From Prionace glauca (taxonomy: Eukaryota; Chordata; Chondrichthyes; Carcharhiniformes; Carcharhinidae): 64,000 nt of DNA. The notes beneath the pieces were generated by a model. That model was given only the letters and a program-made list of their open reading frames with translations. It searched no databases and was not told the origin of the DNA. The position numbers were made by a program, and so were the translations under genes. Positions 54,345 through 64,000 of the stretch are shown in pieces. The stretch lies in NCBI GenBank assembly GCA_037974335.1, contig CM075755.1, positions 9,674,284 to 9,738,283 of the forward strand, read 5' to 3'. Positions within the stretch are counted from its first letter, which is position 1. Each line of letters begins with the position of its first letter.

Positions 54345-54870
54345 CACCCTTCAGAGAGTCTCAGCTAAACTGAAGACTTGCTACAATCTCATCAGCACAC
54401 TAGCAAGAATCTCTTGGGCAGCCAACACTAGAACTTTAAGAATCTCCTGTTTATCTATCTGCTACTCAGCTGAGCACTGTGCTTCTGTCTGGAAGAATTC
54501 TGCACGCTGGTCAATGTCCAGCTGAATGAGACCATGAGGAACATCTCAGAAGTAATCTGGTCAACAAACTCCAATAGGCTACCTGTACTCTACAGCTTTC
54601 CACCTCCACAACTCCACTGTGTAGCTAGCACAGGTTGACTGCTGCAAAGAATGCACATGGCGCTAGTAGGAGACATCACCCACCCACTCACCCCTCATCT
54701 CAAGGCAGTCAATCTGGAGCAACCTGCCCAAGCCTGGCAGTTCTGCCATGGACCTGTGGAAGTATGTGTAGCACCACGCCAACAGCACTTTCATGGGAAT
54801 TTCCCCATCCCACCCGCCACAGCAAGCATAGTGGTCAGGGGAACAGACCATGCAAAGGTCTGTTAACCTT
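54345..54870 (+). mobile_element. Non-CR1 LINE, C-terminal coding fragment
   Basis: Broken frames read 'CYSAEHCASVWKNSA' (about 54460-54505), then 'VNVQLNETMRNISEVIWST', NRLPVLYSFPPPQLH. The motif order 'YSAAEYCAPVW...DVQLN.TMR.ISG..R.T.LPWLPVL..I.PP' is known from the C-terminal region of some non-LTR retrotransposons, but I do not assign the clade. Several frameshifts; inactive. Confidence 0.6.
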
Positions 54871-55049
54871 GAGCGCGATTTTCCTGTTTCGGGGTAAACC
54901 CAAAAAAAAGGAAATTATAATGCAATTAGGTGAGATATAGGATGTGGAAGGAAACTGCAGGGGATTGAAATGCGGAGCTTGTTCAAGGAACAGCTACTGC
55001 ACGTCCTTGATAAGTATGTACCTGTCAGGCAGGGAGGAAGTGGTCAAAC

Positions 55050-55380
55050 AAAGAACAAAGAACAACCCAGCACGGGAAACAGGCCCTTCGGCCCAACAAG
55101 CCCGCGCCACCACATCACCCTACACCTATTCTACCCTGCGTGTCTACGAATAGAACCTCCGACTTAGCCAGATTCAGGGGAGAATAGTGTCAATTTGGTA
55201 AAACCAATCAGCCTAAGAGCACATCTTTGGGGTGTGGGAGGAAACCGGAGCACCCGGAGGAAACCCACGCAACCACAGGGAGAATGCACAAACTCCCACA
55301 GACACAGGCCCAAATCCATGTATCTGCACAGCCAGCAGTGCTAGTCACTGAGCTGTTGCGGTGCCCGTCTACAGGTCCAG
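55050..55380 (-). mobile_element. SINE-A, subfamily III tail, minus strand
   Basis: 'aacaaagaacaaagaacaac' plus 'cccttcggcccaacaagccc' is the tail complement. The core 'aaaccggagcacccggagga' and the head region extend to about 55375. A sister of 11408-11735. Confidence 0.78.
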
Positions 55381-55555
55381 GATTAAGCACACACACCGAC
55401 ACGAAGTACTAGGCCACTCCTGGAACCTCCAAGAGCAGCCCACGCACGACCCACCGTGTGCATGCCCCTCGTTTGACAACGAGGTGGACCTCCACCTGCG
55501 GAATGAAAAGACAAAAACGTTAATCACAAGCCTGCCTTTCCAGTGTCTCCCGAGG
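55381..55555. other. Unassigned sequence within the insertion
   Basis: About 175 bp of GC-rich sequence ('cacgcacgacccaccgtgtg') between the SINE and the CR1. Source not identified. Confidence 0.3.
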
Positions 55556-57344
55556 TTCTAACCCTTATTCAATAACCCCTACCATAACCCTCCATCCTCG
55601 TTTCACTCATGTGCCTAACTAACTGAGCCTTAAACAAGTCCAACGTTCCCGCCTCCACCACCCCACTCGGTAGCGCGTTCCATACCCCCACTACTCTCTG
55701 CTTAAAGAACCCTCCTCTCATATCCAAATTATACCTCTCCCCCCTCACCCTTAAATCATGTCCTCTTGTATTCGTAACCAATCTAGGGAGCAATCTTTCA
55801 CTATTGACCCTGTCTATTCCCTTCAGTATCTTATATACCTCTATCATGTCACCCCTCAATCTCCGTCTTTCCAAAGAGAACAGTCCCAGTTTCTCCAACC
55901 TTTCCTCGTAACCCAACCCCTCCATGCCAGGCAACATCCTGGTAAACCTCCTCTGCACCCTTTCCAGAGCCTCCACGTCCTTCCGGTAGTAAGGAACTGG
56001 ACGCAGTACTCCAAATGCGGTCTAACCAACGTTCTATACAACTGAAGCATTAGACGGCAGCTTTTAAACTCTATACTTCTTCCTATAAAGGCTAGCATTC
56101 CATAAGCCTTCCTGACAACATTCTCCACTTGTGTCACAACCTTCATGGATTTGTGAACCTGCACTCCCAGGTCCCTCTGTGTTTTTATACTCCTAATTTG
56201 TCTACCTTTAATCACATAGCTCCTCTCTACATTATTCCTTCCAAAATACATCACCTTGCATTTGTCAGGATTAAATTCCATCTGCCACCTATCTGCCCAA
56301 TGCACCAACCTATCTATATCCTGCTGTATCACCTGACAATCCACTTCAGTACCCGCCAACCCTACCATCTTGGTGTCATCAGCAAACTTGCTGATCACAC
56401 CACCTACGCCCTCTTCCAAGTCATTTATGTAGACTACAAAGAGGAGAGGTCCCAGTACCGAGCCCTGCGGCACACCACTGGTCACTGGCCTCCAGCTGGA
56501 CAAAGTCCCCTCCACAACTACCCTCTGTCTCCTATTGCCCAGCCAGTTCTCAATCCACCTAGCTACCTGACCCCGTATCCCATGCGCCTTAACCTTTTCT
56601 ACCAGCCTACCATGAGGGACTTTGTCAAACGCCTTACTGAAATCCATATAGATGACATCAACGGCTCTCCCATCGTCAACCGTTTTTGTCACCTCCTCAA
56701 AGAATTCCACCAGATTCGTAAGGCAAGACCTCCCTCTAACAAAGCCATGTTGCGTATCCCCAATCAGACTGCAACGCTCCAAATGCTCATACATCCTACC
56801 CCTAAGTACTTTTTCCATTAATTTTCCTACCACCGATGTCAAACTCACCGGCCTATAATTCCCAGGGTTATCCCTACTACCTTTTTTGAACAGCGGTATC
56901 ACATTTGCCACCCTCCAGTCTTCTGGGACCTCACCTGTGTCCAAAGAAGAGACAAAGATTTGCGCCAGAGGCCCAGCAATTTCATCTTTTACCTCCCTAA
57001 GCAGCCTGGGATAAATACCATCAGGCCCCGGAGCTTTATCCGTCCTTACGCTACCTAAAAGCCCTAGCACTTCCTCCCTCGTAATAGATATTTCCTGCAG
57101 CTGATCCTCAGCTCCCTCTAACAGACCGCACGATTCCGAACCCCTCTCCTTCGTGAATACTGACGCAAAGTATTCATTCAGGAGCTCCCCCATTCCCTCC
57201 GACTCAATACATAACTCCCCACTTTTGTCCCTAAGAGGACCAATTTTCCCTCTAACTACTCTCTTGCTCCTAATATAGGAATAAAATGCCTTTGGATTCT
57301 CCTAATCCTACCAGCCAAAGCCATTTCATGCCCTCTCTTCTCCC
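55556..57344 (-). mobile_element. CR1 LINE, best-preserved ORF2 (reverse transcriptase), minus strand
   Basis: From the right edge the minus strand reads an open frame of 445 codons (57193 to 55856): MGELLNEYFASVFTKERGS, then RTDKAPGPDGIYPRLLREVK, NYRPVSLTSVVGKLMEKVL, QHGFVRGRSCLTNLVEFFEE, 'VIYMDFSKAFDKVPHGRLVE', '[20 protein letters not shown]' and KFADDTKMVGLAG, the FADD being the catalytic dyad. Then come the thumb and 'RTLVRPHLEYCVQF', where one frameshift near 55990 passes to a second open frame ending GYGRGY at 55569. The endonuclease and ORF1 are missing (5' truncation). It is a young copy, broken essentially once in the part present. It has inserted into the CR1 at 54905-59335. Confidence 0.95.
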
Positions 57345-59344
57345 TTCAAGCGAGGGAACTGTGGTTTACTAAAAAAGTTGAATCGCTTGTGAAGAGGAAG
57401 GAGACTTATGTTGAGATGAGACTTGAAGGCTCAGTTAGGGCGCTTGAGAGTTACAAGTTAGCCAGGAAGGACCTAAAGAGAGCTAAGAAGGAGGGGACAT
57501 GAGAAGTCTTTGGCATTAGGATCAAGGAAAACCCTAAAGCTTTCTATAAGTATATCAAGAATAAAAGAATGACTAGGGTAAGATTAGGGCCAGTCAAGGA
57601 CAATAGTGGGAAGATGTGAGTGGAGTCCAAAGAGATGGAAGAGGCGCTAAATGAATATTTTTCGTCAGTATTCACACAGGAAAAAGACAATCTTGTCGAG
57701 GAGAATATTGAGATACAGGCTATTAAACAAGACGGAATTGAAAAGGTGTTAGCAATTCTGGAAAGTATGAAAATAGATACGTCCCCTGGGCCAGATGGGA
57801 TTTATCCTAGGATTCTCTGGGAAGATAGGGAGGAGATTGCAGAGCCTTTGGCTTTGATCTTTAGGTCATTATTGTCTACAGGAATAGTGCAGGAAGACTG
57901 GAGGATAGCAAGTGTTGTCCCCTTGTTTAGGAAGGGGAGTAGAGACAACCCTGGTAATTACAGACTAGTGACCCTTACTTCTGTTGTGGGCAAAGCTTTG
58001 GAAAGGATTATAAGAGATAGGATTTATAATCATCTAGAAAGGAATAATTTGATTAGGGATAGTCAACACGGTTTTGTGAAGAGTAGGTCGTGTCTCACAA
58101 ACCTTATTGAGTTCTTTGAGAAGGTGACCAAACAGGTGGATGAGGATGAAGCAGTTGATGTGGTGTATATGGATTTCAGTAAAGCATTTGACAAGTTTTC
58201 CCACAGTAAGCTATTGCAGAAGATATAGAGGTATGGGATTGAGGGTGATTTAGCGGTTTGGATCAGAAATTAGCTAGCTGTAAGAAGACAGAAAGTGGTG
58301 GTTGATGGGAAATGTTCATCCTGGAGTTCAGTTACTCGTGGTGTACCATAAGGATCTGTTTTGGGCCCACTGCTGTTTGTCATTTTTATAAATGACCTGG
58401 ATGAGAGCATAGAAGGATAGGTTAGTAAATTTGTGGATGACACTAAAGTTGGTGGAGTTATGGGACAGTGCAGTAGGATGTTGCAGTTTGCAGAGGAATG
58501 TAGATAAGCTGCAGAGCTGGGCTGAGAGGTGGCAAATGGAATTTAATATGGAAAAGTGTGAAGTGATTCATTTTGTAAGGAGTAACAGGAATACAGAATA
58601 CTGGGCTAATGGTAAGTTACCTGGTAGTGTGGATGAGCAGAGAGATCTCGGTGTCCATGTGCATAGATCCCTGAAAGTTGGCACCCAGGTTGATAGGGTT
58701 GTTAAGAAGGCATATGGTGTGTTAGCTTTTATTGGTAGAGGATTTGAGTTTCGGAGCCATGAGGTCATGTTGCAGCTGTACAAAACTCCGGCGCGACCGC
58801 ACTTGGAGTATTGCGTACAGGTCTGGTCATCACATTATGGGAAGCATGTGAAAGCACTGGAAAGGGTGCAGAGGAGATTTACCAGAATGTTGCCTGGTAT
58901 GGTGGGAAGGTCTTTTGAGGATAGGCTGAGGGACTTGAGGCTGTTTTCGTTAGAGAGAAGAAGGTGAAGAGGTGACTTAATAGAGGCGTACAAGATAAGA
59001 TGATCAGAGGATTAGATAGGATGGACAGTGAGAGCCTTTTTCCTTGGATGGAGATAGCTAGCATGAGGGGACATAGCTTTAAATTGAAGGGTGACAGATA
59101 AAGGACAGATGTCAGAGGTAGGTTCTTTACTCAGTAAGTAGCAAGGGCATGGAATGCACTGCCTGCAATAGTAGTGGACTTGCCAAAATTAAGGGCATTT
59201 AAATGGTCATTGGGTAAACATATGGATGGGATTGGAATAGTGTCGGTTAGATGGGCTTTAGATTGGTTTCACAGGTCGGTGCAACATCGAGGGCCAACGG
59301 GCCTGTACTGCGCTGTAATGTTCTATGTTCTATCCCGCCCTTGG

Positions 59345-59410
59345 GTTGGATTTAATTTATTAATGTCATATGTACTGGGATAAGTGTGAAAAGAATAGTT
59401 TCTTCCTATT
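59345..59410 (-). mobile_element. Rex1/L2-type LINE 3' tail fragment
   Basis: 'tttaatttattaatgtcata' and 'gtgtgaaaagaatagtttct' match the start of the minus-strand element at 62110-62440. Only about 65 bases are left. Confidence 0.5.
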
Positions 59411-59459
59411 TTTTGCTACCGAAGTGGATAATCTCCCATTTATTCACACATAACTGAAT

Positions 59460-59755
59460 CACAGGATCCCTACAGTGCAGATGGAAGCCATTCAGCCCAT
59501 TGAGTCTACACTGACCATAATCCCACACAGGCCCTGAGCCCATGCGTTTACCCTAGCTAGTCCCCTTGTCACCAAGAGGTAATTTAGCAATCCACCTAAC
59601 CCATATGTCTTTGGACTGTTGGAGGAAACCAGAGTGCCCAGAGGAATCCCAAGCTGACACGGGAAGAATGTACGGACAATGACCCAAGGCAGGAATCGAA
59701 CCTGGGTCTCTGGCACTGTGAGGCAGTGGTGCTAACGACTGTGCCACTCTGCTAC
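59460..59755 (-). mobile_element. SINE-A, subfamily I, minus strand
   Basis: 'acaggatccctacagtgcag' at the tail and 'gtgctaacgactgtgccact' at the head complement. Nearly full length, with a small deletion near 59588. Confidence 0.88.
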
Positions 59756-59901
59756 CAGATGCCCTGGTCAGTTATTTCACTCCTATTTGATAGGCAAGAA
59801 ATGTGGAAGTCACAACACCAATTGAACTTTCAAAGTTGGAAAAACACTTCTTCAGAATATTGGTCACTGATAAATCCAATTGCTTCTGAATTCAATTTCA
59901 G

Positions 59902-59984
59902 GTAATACTTCGAGAGTCTTAAACGCAATGGATAACCTGAAAACCTTTGTTCATCGGCTGAACCAGAATGATTTATCTGTGATG
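59902..59984 (+). CDS. Adhesion-GPCR-like gene, exon 2 (start of GAIN-like region)
   Basis: An 83-base exon bounded by a textbook acceptor ('gaattcaatttcag') and donor (GTGAGT). It starts in phase 1, matching the phase 1 end of the EGF-like exon (G+GT gives Gly), and ends in phase 0. It encodes NTSRVLNAMDNLKTFVHRLN, then QNDLSVM, a helical segment like the region between the EGF modules and the GAIN domain in ADGRE/ADGRL4 receptors. One N-glycosylation sequon (NTS) is present. Intron 1 is about 6.9 kb. The family call rests mainly on exon 3 and on phase agreement. Confidence 0.7.
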
Positions 59985-60084
59985 GTGAGTTATTGAAACC
60001 TTGCCCAAGGACTCACCGGTCTCACACCACCTCCTGTCACTGCCAGCGAGAATGGAGAATTTGGCGCTAAGCCACATCTCAAGG

Positions 60085-60385
60085 GCTGCACAGTGGTTAG
60101 CACTGCTGTCTCTCAGTGCTGAGGGCCTGGGTTTGATTCCCAGCTTGGGTCACTGTCTGTGTGGAATTTGCACATTCTACCCGTGTGTCTATGTGGATTT
60201 CCTCCGGGAGCTCCGGTTTCCTCCCACAGCTCAGAAGATGCGCTGGTTAGGTGCATTGACCATGCTAAATTTTCCCTCGGTGTACCCAAACAGGTGCCAG
60301 AGTGTGCGACTTGGGGATTTTCACAGTAACTTTATTGCAGTGTTAACGTAAGCCCACTTGTGACACTAATAAATAAGTCTAACTT
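60085..60385 (+). mobile_element. SINE-A, subfamily II
   Basis: Head 'ctgcacagtggttagcactg', B-box 'ggtttgattcccagc', then the body and the tail 'cacagtaactttattgcagt' with 'acttgtgacactaataaata'. It lies in intron 2 of the receptor-like gene, same strand. Confidence 0.9.
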
Positions 60386-60544
60386 AAATCAGCATTCACA
60401 GCAGCAGGACTGGAGAGTCCCAACAATGGGCAAGGTCGGAGAATTCGGGTCCACCACCTTCCAGGCTCCTGAAATTGTCTATCCTGGCAATTGACTGGCT
60501 AGTTCTGAAGGTACTCAAAATTGTTATTACAGTAACGAAGGGTC

Positions 60545-61270
60545 ATAGTCATAAAGTGCAAAAAAGGCCTTTCAACCCATCAAATCTGCACTGACAATAA
60601 CTACCATTAAAGTTGCACTAATCCCATTTTCCTGCACTTATCCCATATCCTTGAATGTTCTGATGTTTCAAGTGCTCATCCAAATACATTTTAAAGGTTG
60701 TAAGGTGTTTGGCCTCCACCTCCTTCCCAGGCAGTGCATTCCAGATTCCCACCACCCTCTTAAGTGAATTTCTTTTTCTCAAACCCCTCTGAATTGCCTG
60801 CCACTCACCTTAAAATTAAGCCCCTTCGTGATTGGCCCCTCAACCAAAGGGGAACAGCTGCTTCCTGTCCACCTTGTTCAATGCCCTCATAATCGTACAC
60901 ACCTCAATCATGTGCCCCCTCAGCCTTCTCTGCTCTACAGAAAACAATCCAAGCTCATCCAATCCCTCCTTACAGCTCAAATGCTCCATCCCAGGTAACA
61001 TCCTAGTGAACCTCCTCTGTACCCCCTCTAGTGAAATCACATAATGCAATCACAGGATTAGGCTATTGAGTTTGATCAGCCATGATCATGATGAATGGCG
61101 GAGCAGGCTCGAAGGGCTGAATGGCCTCCTGCTGTTCCTACCTTCTATGTTTCTAGGTTTCTATCCTTCCTATAGTGAGGTGATCAGAACTGCACACAGT
61201 ATTCCACCTGTGGCCTTACCAATGCTCTGTACAACTCCAATACAACCTCCCTGCTCCTAGACCATGGATG
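60545..61270 (-). mobile_element. CR1 LINE 3' part, minus strand, interrupted
   Basis: The minus strand reads 'EGVQRRFTRMLPGMEHLSCK' and EGLDELGLFSVEQRRLRGHM near 60900-61030. The tail is at about 60545 ('gtcataaagtgcaaaaaagg'). Bases 61041-61158 are a foreign + strand CR1 tail. The interrupted CR1 continues 61159-61270 ('gtgatcagaactgcacacag'). Confidence 0.82.
61041..61158 (+). mobile_element. CR1 3' tail inserted in an opposite CR1
   Basis: 'agccatgatcatgatgaatg', 'gcggagcaggctcgaagggc' and 'ccttctatgtttct' are a CR1 3' UTR. Extremely short, about 118 bp, and nested in a minus-strand CR1. Confidence 0.75.
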
Positions 61271-61639
61271 ATAAAAGCAAGTGTCCCAACTGCCTTCTTA
61301 ACTATCCTATTCACTGGAAAGATTCCTTCTCTTTTCCCCCCCACACCTTGGTTGACCAGAATGGGTTTTTTGACATTTAAGAAGGATGAATGTTAAATAT
61401 TAGATAGAGATTAAAAGAAGAAGTTTGAAGGCTGAGGTTCTGAGGTCTGTGGTTTGAATTTGCAGTGTAGTTCTGCAATATCTTACTGAGCTGATTTCAT
61501 TTATACAATAATGCAGCCCCCAAGGTGACTCATCAGCACCTCTCAGCCTTCTGGGAGCTCTCAGAGCTATACCTTCATCACCTGGTGCCCAGCCTGGCCC
61601 CACCACCCCCATCACCCCGCAGTGCTGAGCCTATCATAG

Positions 61640-62105
61640 TGTGAGTTCCACTCTGACCATCAGTTAATTGGACAGCCTGTGTAAGATTGTGGTCAGAGTC
61701 CAATTGCAGGTGGAAGCACACATCTCATCCACTTCCAGCCTCCAGCGAACGCCGTGCCATCTGTCATATCCTGCAAAGACAGGCAAATAGCCCAGTCCAT
61801 CATTCAAACCAGCCTCCCATCCATTGACTCTGTCTACATTTCCTGCAGCCACGGAAAAGCAGTCAGCATAATGAAGGACCCCCACACAGCCCAGGCATTC
61901 TCTCTTCCACCTTCTTCCATCAGGAAGAAGATACAAAACTCTGAGGTCACGTAACCGACTCAGGAACAGCTTCTTCCCTGCTGCTATCAGACTTTTGAAT
62001 GGACATACCTTATATTAAGTTGATCTTGCTCTACACCCTAGCTATGACTATAACACCATAATGAAATCAAAAGGTTGTCTTTTTATCAGTCTCTACCTTA
62101 ATCTA
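61640..62105 (+). mobile_element. Rex1/L2-type LINE, C-terminus and 3' end
   Basis: Frames read 'IAQSIIQTSLPSIDSVYISC', 'SHGKAVSIMKDPHTAQAFSL' and then, after frame changes, 'NRLRNSFFPAAIRLLNGHTL', the characteristic end of Rex1/L2-type ORF2. The 3' end lies near 62105, where an inverted copy begins. Confidence 0.7.
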
Positions 62106-62442
62106 GTCATTGTTTGATTTATTATTGTCACATGCATTAGTATACAGTGAAAAGTATTGTTTCTTACGCACTATACAAAGCATACCGTTCATAGAGTACG
62201 TAGGAGAGAATGTAGTGTTACAGTCATAGCGAGGGTGGAGAGAAAGATCAACTTAATGCAAGGTAAGTCCATTCAAAAGTCTGACAGCAGCAGGGAAGAA
62301 GCTGTTCTTGAGTCTGTTGGCACGTGACCTCAGACTTTTGTACCTTTTTCCCGACGGAAGAGGGAATGTCTGGGGTGCGCATTATGCCTGCTGCTTTGCC
62401 GAGGCAGCGAGAAATGTAGACAGTCAATGGATTCCACGTACC
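62106..62442 (-). mobile_element. Rex1/L2-type LINE 3' end, minus strand
   Basis: The complement encodes a 'LRSRANRLKNSFFPAAVRLLN'-like segment (about 62270-62335). The 3' UTR lies to the left ('gtcacatgcattagtataca', 'tacagtgaaaagtattgttt'). With the + strand copy at 61640-62105 it forms a tail-to-tail inverted pair. Confidence 0.7.
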
Positions 62443-62794
62443 ATGACTCCAGACTCCCATTGGCAAAGAAACCCAGTGCTCAACTCCAGGATTCAGACTC
62501 CGGCCTGATTGGCTGAATGGGTCATGTGACCTTCCAAGACCTTGCCCCCTTAAAGGGGCATGCTAACACAATTTCCTTCTAGATTTGAACATGTCACTTA
62601 TGGGGCAAAAATGGCCACTTTGTTCCAGAAATGAATCCTCTGTCTTCGGATACGAGGGGTGCATGTCACAAAGAGGGGTGCATGTCACAAACAATGTGTT
62701 ACCAGTCAGAGGGAATAACCCTCCGGTTCGTAAGTTTGTCCACTAAGCAATGTGCTCTTGACACCAGCGCTAATGAATGCATTCCCATCGACAG
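62443..62794. other. Intronic, no feature recognised
   Basis: Mostly unassigned intron sequence leading to the acceptor of exon 3. A short direct repeat ('gaggggtgcatgtcacaaa') occurs twice at about 62654-62690. Confidence 0.45.
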
Positions 62795-62966
62795 GAAATT
62801 GTCAATCTCACCGAGAGCACTGTCAACATCTCCGAGTGGGAGAGGCTGAAGCCCGATGTCAAACACATTGCAGCCTCGCAACTGCTCCAAACCGTGTCCA
62901 GTTCCATGATGAACGCTGCTTTGAGTGCACCAAATGGGACATTGACAGCATCGTCACAGTTTCTGG
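62795..62966 (+). CDS. Adhesion-GPCR-like gene, exon 3 (GAIN-domain-like)
   Basis: A 172-base exon with acceptor 'gcattcccatcgacag' and donor GTAAGT. It starts in phase 0, matching exon 2, and ends in phase 1. It encodes EIVNLTESTVNISEWERLKP, DVKHIAASQLLQTVSSSMMN and AALSAPNGTLTASSQFL. The order 'a-LLQ-VE-..-AAL..P' is that of the N-terminal subdomain of the GAIN fold, which in adhesion GPCRs precedes the autoproteolysis site and the seven-helix region. Three N-glycosylation sequons (NLT, NIS, NGT) fit an extracellular location. Exons for the cleavage site and membrane helices would lie beyond 64000. The frame is intact, so the gene may be functional. Confidence 0.75.
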
Positions 62967-63102
62967 GTAAGTCTCGACCAGCTTTTAACTCAATAATCAG
63001 TTTGCAGTGTGCTGCACACTGCCACTCACCTTTGACAAGAGCCTCAACACAGGGTCAGGAGTAGGCCATTCCGACCCTTGTGATTGTTCTATCCCATCAT
63101 TG

Positions 63103-64000
63103 TAAGAAGTCTCACAACACCAGGTTAAAGCCCAATAGGGTTATTTGGTAGTGCTAGCTTTCGGAGCACTGCCCCTTCATCAGGTGAGTGCTCTGAAAGC
63201 TCGTGATTCCAAATAAACCTGTTGGACTTTAACCTGGTGCTGAGAGACTTCTTACTGACTTTGAATAGTGTGGAGGAGCAGAGGGATCTAGGTGTATGTG
63301 TACATAGATCCCTGAAAGTTGGGAGTCAAGTAGATAAGGTTGTTAAGAAGGCATACGGTGTCTTGGCATTTATTGGTAGGGGGATTGAATTTAGGAGTCG
63401 CAACGTCATGTTGCAACTGTACACAACTCTGGTGCGGCCGCACTTGGAGTACTGTGTGCAGTTCTGGTCCCCACATTACAGGAAGGATGTGGAGGCTTTG
63501 GAGAAGTGCAGAGGAGGTTTACCAGGATGTTGCCTGGTATGGAGGGGAGATCCTATGAGAGGCTGAGGGATTTGGGGTTGTTTTCGCTGGAAAGAAGGAG
63601 GCTAAGAGGGGATCTTATTGAAACATATAAGATGATTAAAGGTTTAGATAGGGTGGATAGTAATAGCCTTTTTCCTCTGATGGAGAAATCTAGCACGAGG
63701 GGGCATGGCTTTAAATTAAGGGGGGGTTAAATAGGACGGATGTCAGGGGTAGGTTCTTTACCCAGAGGGTGGTGAGGGATTGGAATGCCCTGCCTGCTGC
63801 AGTTGTAAATGCGCCTAGTTGGGGGCATTTAAGAGATCCGTGGATAGGTTTATGGACAAAAAGGGATTGGTTTAGGTTAGTGGGTCATTGTTTTTGTAAC
63901 TGGTCGGCGCAACATCGTGGGCCGAAGGGCCTGTTCTGTGCTGTAATGTTCTATGTACTGTGCCCACCCCAGTCCAACACCAGCATCTCCACATCATATC
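63103..64000 (+). mobile_element. T-family element split by a CR1, right end at window edge
   Basis: The left part, 63103-63257, starts 'taagaagtctcacaacacc' and holds the core 'ccccttcatcaggtgagtgc' and the inner inverted repeat ending 'gagacttcttactg'. The right part, 63957-64000, is the fixed terminus ('actgtgcccaccccagtcca' to 'ctccacatcat'). A CR1 lies between, and a short actg is present on both sides of it. The right flank is outside the window, so the target duplication cannot be tested. Confidence 0.82.
63258..63956 (+). mobile_element. CR1 LINE, 3' part, inserted in a T-family element
   Basis: 'QVDKVVKKAYGVLAFIGRGI', 'RPHLEYCVQFWSPHYRKDVE' and 'RFTRMLPGMEGRSYE' are readable. One-base frameshifts near 63507 and 63557 break the frame. 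Tail 'gtgctgtaatgttctatgt'. In intron 3 of the receptor-like gene. Confidence 0.9.

Larger units (their letters stand above)
54905..59335 (+). mobile_element. CR1 LINE split by a 2.3-kb insertion
   Basis: Left part 54905-55049 ('aaattataatgcaattaggt' to 'gggaggaagtggtc') matches 21018-21170 of the nested CR1. The right part 57345-59335 continues at the next position ('gcgagggaactgtggtttac'). The right part encodes EKVLAILESMKIDTSPGPDG, 'QHGFVKSRSCLTNLIEFFEK', VVYMDFSKAFDKF and, after several stops, MEFNMEKCEVIHFVRSNRN and the C-terminal domain. Tail 'gtaatgttctatgttctat'. Same subfamily as 19386-23116. Confidence 0.88.

Noticed and set aside
55569-57193. Intact functional reverse transcriptase gene
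   Set aside because: ORF1 and the endonuclease domain are missing and there is a frameshift near the C-terminal third. It is a 5'-truncated CR1 copy.

Overview
This is a stretch of a large, repeat-rich vertebrate genome, most likely a cartilaginous fish (shark). The basis is the repeat community: many CR1-clade LINEs, several tRNA-headed SINE families that I associate with elasmobranch genomes, PIF/Harbinger and hAT fossils, a Penelope-like fragment and a Ty1/copia-type fossil. There is no bacterial-style gene organisation, no operon and no CRISPR array. Nearly every long reading frame is repeat-derived. The species assignment is inference.

Layout. 1-35 kb is a mosaic of nested repeats: SINEs in both orientations, CR1 pieces, a hAT element (5718-7121) split by a CR1, a dead Harbinger transposase (about 12.56-13.61 kb), a U2-snRNA-headed SINE (14285-14505), a SINE with a 52-bp tandem expansion (15.57-16.02 kb), a near-full-length CR1 inserted inside another CR1 (19.04-23.93 kb), and a broken copia-type LTR fossil (about 24.85-30.93 kb) carrying three later insertions. 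About 35.3-52.7 kb is a tandem higher-order array with a period near 4.5-4.7 kb. Each period has two half-units, each with a tail-to-tail SINE pair. One half carries a 33-bp CCAAT-containing minisatellite (17, 12 and 12 copies), and the minisatellite segment is flanked by inverted blocks of about 415 bp. The array's last unit is split by a 1.7-kb cluster of LINE pieces. From 52.85 kb to the end lie three phase-compatible host exons on the + strand (52853-52987, 59902-59984, 62795-62966). They encode an EGF-like segment and then GAIN-domain-like sequence, as in an adhesion G-protein-coupled receptor (ADGRE/ADGRL4-like). Their introns are full of LINEs and SINEs.

The only candidate host gene is this partial receptor, which continues past the window. 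Everything else is mobile-element history. The nesting gives a relative order in which CR1 and one unusual inverted-repeat family were late movers. That family has one fixed end, one variable end and 10-13 bp direct repeats, which suggests LINE-type retroposition despite its MITE-like look. With the tandem array it is the least explained structure here. SINE-A to SINE-D and T-family are working labels used in this annotation, not database names. CR1 boundaries were read by eye and are good to about 10-30 bases unless a direct repeat fixes them.
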